Part shown: positions 41,929 to 48,528 of the stretch, one piece after another
Layout: each line of letters starts with the position of its first letter
Numbering within the stretch: position 1 is the stretch's first letter
Source: an uncultured Collinsella sp.
GTDB taxonomy: Bacteria; Actinomycetota; Coriobacteriia; Coriobacteriales; Coriobacteriaceae
Assembly (NCBI GenBank): GCA_900761995.1
Contig: CAAFEY010000047.1
Location: 1-52,504, forward strand
Direction: 5' to 3'
Length of the DNA: 52,504 bases
Position numbers and translations under genes: made by a program
The notes under the pieces: model-generated
What the model saw: the letters and a program-made list of their open reading frames with translations, nothing else
Told to the model about the DNA's origin: nothing
Databases searched by the model: none

Positions 41929-42716
41929 TGGAAAAACCGCACATCGATACAACCGTTGTTGAAGTGCCGGCCGACCTTGCGTCGCCGGCGCTTTACCGTA
42001 TCGACGCTGCCCACCATCCTCGTGTCGACCGTGCCGAGATGCTGCGGTATCTGGGCTACGGCGGCCAGCAGATTGAGCCCGAGCTAGCGCAGCGTATTGA
42101 GCTTGTCGTTGAGCGTCTGGAGCTGGACATTGAGCCCCGTGGCGTGCGCCGCATATTTGCCATCGATGCCACGGGCGTCGATGAACAGGGCGAGCCCTGC
42201 ATTCGCTTAGTCGGCACCAACGTTGAACTGCGCGGTCGCGATATCTATCGCCACCTCAAAGACGCCCGCTTTGCCGCACTCATGGCATGCACCCTCGGCA
42301 TGGACGCCGAACGCCGTCTGCGCACCACGGGAGCTCAGCAGCCCCTAGAGGGAGCCGTGCTCGACGCCGCATGCTCCGCCTACGTGGAGGCCGCCGTCGA
42401 GCAGATGGACCAGCAAGTCAAGGCTGCGGCCGCCGCACACGGGCTCGCCGGCAACTGGCGCTTCAGTCCCGGCTATGGCGACTGCCCGCTCTCTGCCCAG
42501 CGCTCGATCGTGGATGCACTCAACGCCACGCGCCTCATTGGACTTACCGTCACCCCCACCAGCCTGCTCATGCCCACCAAGAGCGTGACCGCGGTGATCG
42601 GTCTGTTTGACGGCGAAGTCCACGACGCCCAGAGCCGCCCCACCTGCAATATCTGCCGCATGCGCGAGCACTGCCGCTTCCGCGCCGCCCACACCACCTG
42701 CTATTCCAGCCATTAG
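41928..42716 (+). CDS. Stand-alone methionine synthase reactivation domain protein
   Basis: A 262-residue protein equivalent to the C-terminal activation domain of MetH (Met_synt_B12 family), which rebinds SAM and re-methylates oxidised cobalamin. MLRYLGYGGQQIEPELA near residue 34 and SPGYGDCPLSAQRSIVDAL (near 185) with TPTSLLMPTKSVTAVIG are the usual landmarks; RFSPGYGD is the SAM-site motif. The C-terminus has a short Cys-rich tail CNICRMREHC absent from E. coli MetH, possibly a metal site. It is translated together with metF and followed nine bases later by a MetH that lacks this domain, so the two polypeptides replace one long MetH, as known in Thermotoga. Confidence 0.88.
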   Translation: MEKPHIDTTVVEVPADLASPALYRIDAAHHPRVDRAEMLRYLGYGGQQIEPELAQRIELVVERLELDIEPRGVRRIFAIDATGVDEQGEPCIRLVGTNVELRGRDIYRHLKDARFAALMACTLGMDAERRLRTTGAQQPLEGAVLDAACSAYVEAAVEQMDQQVKAAAAAHGLAGNWRFSPGYGDCPLSAQRSIVDALNATRLIGLTVTPTSLLMPTKSVTAVIGLFDGEVHDAQSRPTCNICRMREHCRFRAAHTTCYSSH

Positions 42717-42725
42717 GAGCCCCCG

Positions 42726-45284
42726 ATGTTTACTCCGCTTATCACTCATGATCTGGACGGTGCCGCGCTGGCGGCACCCGTTGATGCCGCACGCCGTAAT
42801 GGCGCCACGTACAAGACGCGCACGATCGACGACCTTCGCATTAAGGACGATCGCCTGTGTGCGGCCATCGAGGGCACGGGACACCTGCTGTTCGACGGCG
42901 GCATGGGCACCATGTTGCAGGCCGCTGGCATGAAGGCGGGCGCCCTGCCCGAGCTGCTCAACTTTGAGGAGCCACAGGTCATTACCGATATCCAGCGCCA
43001 GTACGTCGAGGCTGGCTGCGACGTAATCACCGCCAACACCTTTGGCGCCAACGCCCACAAGCTCGACGGCGCCGCCACCGTGGCAGATGTCTTTGCCGCC
43101 GCCGTCGCCTGCGCCCGCGCGGCCGGCGCCCACTACGTCGCCGGCGATATCGGCCCCATCGGCGCGCTGCTTCGCCCCTTGGGTACCCTCAGCTTCGACG
43201 AGGCCTATGACCTCTTTGCCGAGGAAGTGCGCGCCGGCGTCGCCGCGGGTGTGGACCTCTTTATTATCGAGACTATGACCGACCTGGCCGAGATCAAGGC
43301 GGCCGTCCTCGCCTGCCGCGAGAACTCCGACCTGCCCGTCTTTGCCACCATGACCTTTGAGGAAGACGGTCGCACCTTCCTGGGCACGAGTCCCGAGGTT
43401 GCCGCCATCACGCTCGATGCCATCGGCGCCGATGTCCTGGGCATCAACTGCAGCCAGGGCCCGGCCGAGCTCCGGGGACTCGCTGCACGCATGCTCACCG
43501 TTACCGACAAGCCCATCATGGTGCAGGCCAACGCAGGACTGCCCCGCGTGGACGACGACGGCAACACCGTCTTTGATATCCAGGCGCCCGAGTACGCCGC
43601 GGCCGTCGCCGGCATGATCAAGGATGGCGTGAGCGTCGTGGGCGGTTGCTGCGGCACCACGCCCGTGCACATGGCGGCCTTGCGCACGCTTATCGACAAC
43701 CACACGCCCAGTCTGCGCCATCGCAAGCCCAGCATGTCGGTCACGAGCGCCCAGACGGTCGTGGACCTTCCCTGCGATGGCCACAAGATCGCCGTCATCG
43801 GCGAGCGCATCAATCCCACCGGCAAAAAGCGCCTGCAGCAGGCCCTGCGCGACGGCGATCTGGACTACGTCGTAAGTCAGGGCATCAGCCAGCAAGAACA
43901 GGGCGCCGATATCCTGGACGTTAACGTGGGCCTGCCCGAGATCGACGAGGTCAAGATTATCCAGCAGGCCACCGAGCAGCTCCAGGGCTCCACGCTCCTG
44001 CCGCTGCAGATCGACTCCACCGATCCCGCCGCTGTCGAGGCCGCCGTACGCCGCTACGCCGGCAAGCCCATCATCAACTCGGTCAACGGCAAGCAGCAGA
44101 TCATGGATGAGATCTTTCCGCTGGTCGCCCACTATGGAACCAACGTCGTCGGCCTCACGCTCGACGAAGGCGGCATCCCCGATACCGCCGAGGCTCGCTT
44201 CGCCATCGCCGAGCGCATCGTGGCCGAGGCCGCCCGCTACGGCATCGGCCCGGACCGCATCCTCATCGACTGCCTGGTCATGACCGCCTCGACCAACCAG
44301 CGCCAGGCTGAGCAGATCCTGCGCGCCATGTCTATGTGCAAGGAGCGCCTGGGCGTCAAATGCGCACTCGGCGTGTCGAACATCAGCTTTGGCCTGCCCG
44401 CGCGGCCGCTGCTGGGCTCGGTCTTTTTGGCCGCCGCCTTTGGTGCAGGTCTGGACGCCCCCATCATGAACCCGGGTTCCAAGCGCTTTATGGATACCGT
44501 CTACAGCTATCGCGTGCTGAGCGTTGAGGACGAGGGCTCGACCGGATACATCGAGCGCTACGCTGGCTGGACCGATCCGTATAAGATCGCCGCGAACCCG
44601 GCAGCGGCCCAGACCGCATCGACCGACGCCGCGCCCGCTGCTGACACCGCCGGCACCGACGGCAACGACGACCCCATCCGCCACATGGTCGTCTCGGGCC
44701 GCAAGGGCGAAATTGCGGCCGAGACCGAGCGCCTGCTGGCCGACCACGACGCTATGGAACTCATCAACAATCACTTTATCCCCGCCCTCGACGAGGTCGG
44801 AGTCCTCTTTGACCAGGGCAAGTTCTTCTTGCCGCAGCTCATGGCCTCGGCCGAGGCCGCGCGCGTGGGCTTCGATACCATCAAACGCCTGATGCCCGCC
44901 GGCGAGATTGCCGACAAGGGTAAGATCTGCGTGGCCACCGTCAAGGGCGACATCCACGACATCGGCAAGAATATCGTCAAAATGCTGCTCGACAACTACG
45001 GCTACACCGTCTTTGACCTGGGCCGCGACGTCGATCCACAGGAGGTGCTCAAGACCGTGCGGGAGCGTGACATCAAGCTCGTCGGCCTCTCGGCGCTTAT
45101 GACCACCACGGTCGTCGCCATGGAAGAGACCATCAAGTTGCTCCATGCCGAGGTTCCGGGCGTCAAGATCATCGTAGGCGGCGCCGTGCTCACCCCCGAA
45201 TACGCCAAGCAGATCGGCGCGGACTACTACGCCAAGGACGCCGCCGAAAGCGCTCGTATCGCCGAAGAGGTCTTTGGGCAGTAA
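42726..45284 (+). CDS. metH: Cobalamin-dependent methionine synthase without reactivation domain
   Basis: Transfers methyl from methyl-THF to homocysteine through cobalamin. The 852-residue protein has, in order: homocysteine domain (FDGGMGTMLQ near 60, zinc ligands in NCSQG and GGCCGTTP near 240 and 308), pterin-binding domain (GERINPTGKKR near 360, LDVNVGLPEID near 398), an Ala/Thr/Asp-rich linker near 620-655, the cap and the B12-binding domain with GDIHDIGKNIV near 743, whose His binds cobalt. The chain stops after the B12 domain; the reactivation function is in the gene before it. ATG at 42726 follows AGGAG. A SAM-reductant partner is not in the window. Confidence 0.95.
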   Translation: MFTPLITHDLDGAALAAPVDAARRNGATYKTRTIDDLRIKDDRLCAAIEGTGHLLFDGGMGTMLQAAGMKAGALPELLNFEEPQVITDIQRQYVEAGCDVITANTFGANAHKLDGAATVADVFAAAVACARAAGAHYVAGDIGPIGALLRPLGTLSFDEAYDLFAEEVRAGVAAGVDLFIIETMTDLAEIKAAVLACRENSDLPVFATMTFEEDGRTFLGTSPEVAAITLDAIGADVLGINCSQGPAELRGLAARMLTVTDKPIMVQANAGLPRVDDDGNTVFDIQAPEYAAAVAGMIKDGVSVVGGCCGTTPVHMAALRTLIDNHTPSLRHRKPSMSVTSAQTVVDLPCDGHKIAVIGERINPTGKKRLQQALRDGDLDYVVSQGISQQEQGADILDVNVGLPEIDEVKIIQQATEQLQGSTLLPLQIDSTDPAAVEAAVRRYAGKPIINSVNGKQQIMDEIFPLVAHYGTNVVGLTLDEGGIPDTAEARFAIAERIVAEAARYGIGPDRILIDCLVMTASTNQRQAEQILRAMSMCKERLGVKCALGVSNISFGLPARPLLGSVFLAAAFGAGLDAPIMNPGSKRFMDTVYSYRVLSVEDEGSTGYIERYAGWTDPYKIAANPAAAQTASTDAAPAADTAGTDGNDDPIRHMVVSGRKGEIAAETERLLADHDAMELINNHFIPALDEVGVLFDQGKFFLPQLMASAEAARVGFDTIKRLMPAGEIADKGKICVATVKGDIHDIGKNIVKMLLDNYGYTVFDLGRDVDPQEVLKTVRERDIKLVGLSALMTTTVVAMEETIKLLHAEVPGVKIIVGGAVLTPEYAKQIGADYYAKDAAESARIAEEVFGQ

Positions 45285-45309
45285 CACAACGGAAACAACC
45301 GAGCACCAA

Positions 45310-45347
45310 AACGTGCCGCATGCGCCACTTGGCACGTGCGGCACGTT
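45310..45347. promoter_or_regulatory. Inverted repeat between metH and the PFL gene
   Basis: AACGTGCCGCA (45310-45320) and TGCGGCACGTT (45337-45347) are exact complements 16 bases apart; a third GGCACG lies within. TAGAAT directly behind the second arm looks like the -10 box of the next gene. The repeat may be an operator or a metH terminator; there is no T run after it. Confidence 0.5.
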
Positions 45348-45392
45348 AGAATAGAAAAGACTATGCTCGTTTTGGCAGATAGGAGCGCAAGG

Positions 45393-46757
45393 ATGGCGAT
45401 CACGCCCGCAGAAATCGCGGAAACCCGCGGCATGGTTGAGGAGCAGAACCTCGACATCAGGACCATCACCATGGGTGTTTCGCTCATGGGTTGCGGTGAC
45501 GAGAACCTCGACCGCATGTGCACGAAGATCTACGACCACGTGACGCACACGGCTGAGCATCTGGTCGAGACCGCCGAGAACCTCGAGCGCGAGTACGGTA
45601 TCCCCATCGTCAACAAGCGCGTTTCCGTCACCCCGGTGGCCCAGATCGCCGCGTGCTGCAAGGATGAGGACCTCACCCCCATCGCGCACGCCCTCGACCG
45701 CGCGGCCGAGACGCTCGGCATCGATTACCTGGGCGGCTTCTCCGCGCTCGTCCAGAAGGGCATCGGCGACGCCGACCGCCGCGTCATCCAGTCCATCCCC
45801 CAGGCGCTCGCCACCACGAGCCGCGTCTGCTCCAGCGTCAACGTCGCCAGCCTGCGCGCCGGTATCAACATGGATGCCGTGCTCATGGCCGCCCAGACCA
45901 TCATCGATGCCGCTAAACTCACGGCCGACCAGGATTCCGTCGGCGCTTCCAAGTTTGTCTGCTTTGCCAACATGGTCGAGGACTCCCCGTTTATGGCGGG
46001 CGCCGTCCACGGCGGTGGCGAGGCCGACGCCGTCATCAACGTAGGCGTCTCGGGCCCCGGCGTTATGGCCGCAGCCCTGGAGACGCTGCCCGATTCCGCA
46101 TCGATGATGGAAGTCGCCGAGAAGATTAAGCAGACCGCCTTTAAGATCACCCGTGCCGGCGAGCTCATGAGCCGCGAGGCCGCCCATCGTCTGGGTGTCG
46201 AGAAGGGCATTGTCGACCTGTCGCTGGCTCCCACGCCTGCCATCGGCGACTCCGTTGCCCGCATCCTCGAGATCATCGGCGTGGGCACCTGCGGTGGCCC
46301 GGGCACGACCTGCGCGCTCGCCATGCTCAACGATGCCGTCAAGAAGGGCGGCGTCATGGCCAGCTCCAGCGTGGGCGGTCTCTCGGGCGCTTTCATCCCC
46401 GTGTCCGAGGACGCCGGCATGATCGCCGCCGTCGAGGCCGGCGCGCTTTCGCTCGAGAAGCTTGAGGCCATGACCTGCGTGTGCTCCGTTGGCCTGGACA
46501 TGATCGCCATCCCCGGCGACACCCCGGTCGAGACCATCGCCGGCATCATCGCCGACGAGATGGCCATCGGCGTCATCAACAACAAGACCACGGCCGTGCG
46601 CGTGATCCCCGCCATCGGCAAGGGCGTGGGCGACTGCGTCGAGTACGGCGGCCTGTTCGGCCGTGCGCCCATCATGCCGGTGAACCCCAACGCCGGCACC
46701 GTGCTTGCCCATCGCGGTGGACGCTTCCCGGCGCCGCTGAACTCGCTCAAGAACTAG
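45393..46757 (+). CDS. PFL family protein (DUF711/UPF0210)
   Basis: A 454-residue conserved cytosolic protein. The family is related by fold to glycyl radical enzymes, but without a known reaction. Typical stretches are GVSLMGCGDENLDRMC near residue 29, KRVSVTPVAQIAA near 77, GGFSALVQKG near 117, NMVEDSPFMAGAVHGGGEADAVINVGVSGPG near 195 and APTPAIGDSVARILE near 285. ATG at 45393 follows AGGAG. The gene is alone; upstream is an inverted repeat with a -10 box. In many genomes the family pairs with a small ACT-domain gene; none is seen beside it here. Confidence 0.9.
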   Translation: MAITPAEIAETRGMVEEQNLDIRTITMGVSLMGCGDENLDRMCTKIYDHVTHTAEHLVETAENLEREYGIPIVNKRVSVTPVAQIAACCKDEDLTPIAHALDRAAETLGIDYLGGFSALVQKGIGDADRRVIQSIPQALATTSRVCSSVNVASLRAGINMDAVLMAAQTIIDAAKLTADQDSVGASKFVCFANMVEDSPFMAGAVHGGGEADAVINVGVSGPGVMAAALETLPDSASMMEVAEKIKQTAFKITRAGELMSREAAHRLGVEKGIVDLSLAPTPAIGDSVARILEIIGVGTCGGPGTTCALAMLNDAVKKGGVMASSSVGGLSGAFIPVSEDAGMIAAVEAGALSLEKLEAMTCVCSVGLDMIAIPGDTPVETIAGIIADEMAIGVINNKTTAVRVIPAIGKGVGDCVEYGGLFGRAPIMPVNPNAGTVLAHRGGRFPAPLNSLKN

Positions 46758-46775
46758 CCTAGGGATACGAGGCGA

Positions 46776-46917
46776 GGAGCCCCGCCGCCGGGCGGCAGAC
46801 ATATAAGGTCGCCTGCTCGGACAGTCCTGACTCGCACGGAGAGCACATTAAGTGCTCTCCGGCTCGTGCGGAACTCGCGATCGACCTTATATGTCTGCCG
46901 CCCGGCGGCGGGGCTCC
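46776..46917. repeat. Perfect 36-bp inverted repeat around a nested hairpin
   Basis: The left arm 46776-46811 and the right arm 46882-46917 are exact reverse complements over all 36 bases (outer end GGAGCCCCGCCGCCGGGCGG). The 70-base interior has its own hairpin, GGAGAGCAC (46838-46846) with GTGCTCTCC (46852-46860), extended by CGCAC / GTGCG across a bulge. No target duplication is seen at the outer ends and nothing inside is coding. It lies 18 bases after the PFL stop. It could be a MITE-like element or a very strong RNA structure. Confidence 0.85.
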
Positions 46918-47033
46918 CGCACATCTCAACCTTGGCTGGGTTCTGGCTCAGTGGCAGTCGCTTCGCTTCTGCCCGCCTTGGTTGGTGCGGCGTTTTGGCG
47001 TTGGAACGGTTCTTTTTTTGATATATGCTTGTT

Positions 47034-47065
47034 GCGGCTCTTCTTTTGGGAGGGGCCGCTTTTTT
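47034..47065 (+). terminator. Terminator upstream of the methyltransferase gene
   Basis: A stem of about ten pairs (47034-47043 with 47050-47059, with G-T pairs) followed by TTTTTT. It ends only 21 bases before the GTG of the next gene, so it may act as an attenuator of that gene or end transcription from the repeat region. Confidence 0.65.
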
Positions 47066-47086
47066 GTTGTATGAGGAGGTTGGCCC

Positions 47087-47974
47087 GTGGTTGATGGGGA
47101 GATTCGTTCTGATCTGCTTTCTGCGGATTGGAATGGCGAATGGATACGTCTGCAAGCTGATCGGCGGCGGGCTGATGATTCTTTTGAATGGGATAAGCGG
47201 GCTCGGCATTTTCGGCCGTTGGAGACTGCCCCGTATGCCCGGGACTTTATCAAGCTGTTGGCGTTAAAGCCTGGTGAATCCGTGCTCGATATGGGGTGTG
47301 GGGCTGGGTCGATTGCCATTCCGCTTGCTCAGGCTGGGCATCCTGTGATTGCTGCTGACTTTTCCCCTGCCATGTTGGGCACGCTTGATGCTGGTATTGA
47401 GTACTATGGGCTCGAGGATCGCATTACGCCGCTTGAGCTTGCTTGGGATGATGATTGGGATTTGGTTGGACCGGTCGCGAAAGCGGTAGATGTTGCCTTT
47501 GCCAGTCGTTCTGTCACCACGACCAACCTAAAAGGCGCGCTTGCCAAGCTTGATCGAACGGCTCGTCGGCGTTGTGCTGTCACGATGGTCGCCAACTCCA
47601 GCCCGCGCTATGACCTGCACTTGATGAACGCTATCGGCGCCTCGGTTACCTGCAGCAATGGCTTTGTGTACGCCTTCAACATCCTCATTCAGATGGGTGC
47701 CCTGCCGCAGGTTACATACTTTGAATCGCCTCGTCGCGATACCTTCGATAGCCTTGAGGCGGGCGTGGCGGACTTCTCCCGCATGCTCGAGCACGGTAAC
47801 GAGGATAAGATCGACCGTCTGCGCGACTACGTCGCTCAGCATATGATTGAGAATCCCCGTGCTGGCGAGCCGGGGTCCAAAGGAGTGCCGCAGGGACGCT
47901 ATATGCTCGACCATATCCGCAAGGTCCGTTGGGCGTTTATTGCATGGGAGCCGGTCTCTTCGAGCCGTCCATAG
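47087..47974 (+). CDS. SAM-dependent methyltransferase, class I
   Basis: A 295-residue protein with the Rossmann methyltransferase core: motif I VLDMGCGAGSIAIPLA near residue 66, motif II VIAADFSPAMLGTL near 89, and VDVAFASRSV near 134. The substrate is not evident; similar proteins methylate small molecules. The region after 180 is unlike generic methyltransferases and may bind the substrate (IGASVTCSNGFVYAFNILIQMG). The start is GTG at 47087, seven bases after GGAGG. A terminator-like hairpin stands right before the ribosome-binding site. The first part of the gene is less GC-rich than its neighbours. It is not in an operon with yhbY. Confidence 0.85.
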   Translation: MVDGEIRSDLLSADWNGEWIRLQADRRRADDSFEWDKRARHFRPLETAPYARDFIKLLALKPGESVLDMGCGAGSIAIPLAQAGHPVIAADFSPAMLGTLDAGIEYYGLEDRITPLELAWDDDWDLVGPVAKAVDVAFASRSVTTTNLKGALAKLDRTARRRCAVTMVANSSPRYDLHLMNAIGASVTCSNGFVYAFNILIQMGALPQVTYFESPRRDTFDSLEAGVADFSRMLEHGNEDKIDRLRDYVAQHMIENPRAGEPGSKGVPQGRYMLDHIRKVRWAFIAWEPVSSSRP

Positions 47975-48156
47975 ACCGCTTTCGGCCGTCGTACACGTCC
48001 GCCTGTAACCCGCGCCGTTCTCCCGCTCGGCATCCGCATTCTTTTTGAACTGGGCAAACACGCCCCACACCGCGCCGTTCCTGCGCTATCGTGGGACAGC
48101 TCACGTAGATTAAGGCCCCATCGCGGGGCGCCCCATAACATAGAAAGCGAGAACCC

Positions 48157-48456
48157 ATGGCACTGACAGGAGCCCAGGTCAAGCAGCTTCGCAGCATGGC
48201 CCATCACCTCAACCCCGCCATCATCATCGGCAAGTCCGACATCAACGAGGGCACCGTCGAGCAGACGGTCGCCTACCTGGAGAAGCACGAGCTCGTTAAG
48301 TGCTCCGTACTCGATGGTTCCAGCCTTTCTGCCCGCGAGGCCGCCGAAGATCTCGCCGATCGCTGCCACGCCGAGGTCGTCCAGGTCATCGGCCGCAAGT
48401 TCTCGCTGTATCGCGAGTCCTCGCGCAAGGACATCGAGAAGATTAAGCTCGTCTAA
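48157..48456 (+). CDS. yhbY: YhbY/CRM-domain RNA-binding protein
   Basis: A 99-residue single CRM domain linked to the 50S ribosomal precursor. The start LTGAQVKQLRSMAHHLNPAIIIGKSDINEGTVEQT is the standard N-terminus, with the GxxG-like IGKSD loop near residue 24; LVKCSVLD and VQVIGRKFSLYRES complete the beta sheet. Length is usual for the family. The gene is monocistronic, followed 40 bases later by a strong terminator and a convergent regulator gene. Confidence 0.95.
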   Translation: MALTGAQVKQLRSMAHHLNPAIIIGKSDINEGTVEQTVAYLEKHELVKCSVLDGSSLSAREAAEDLADRCHAEVVQVIGRKFSLYRESSRKDIEKIKLV

Positions 48457-48495
48457 GAGCCGACGATCCGGCGAGCCAACATACATCAAGCTTGC

Positions 48496-48528
48496 GAGCG
48501 TCCGAGCAATTCGGGCGCTCATTTTTTA
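48496..48528 (+). terminator. Terminator of yhbY
   Basis: Stem GAGCGTCCGA (48496-48505) with TCGGGCGCTC (48511-48520), one G-T pair, loop GCAAT, then ATTTTTTA. It ends at the stop codon of the convergent regulator gene. Confidence 0.9.

Noticed and set aside
42345..46802. A 1,485-codon open frame on the minus strand across metH and the PFL gene
   Set aside because: It is the antisense shadow of two clear genes; high GC at third positions removes stop codons. It has no ribosome-binding site and low-complexity Ala/Gly/His/Val content.
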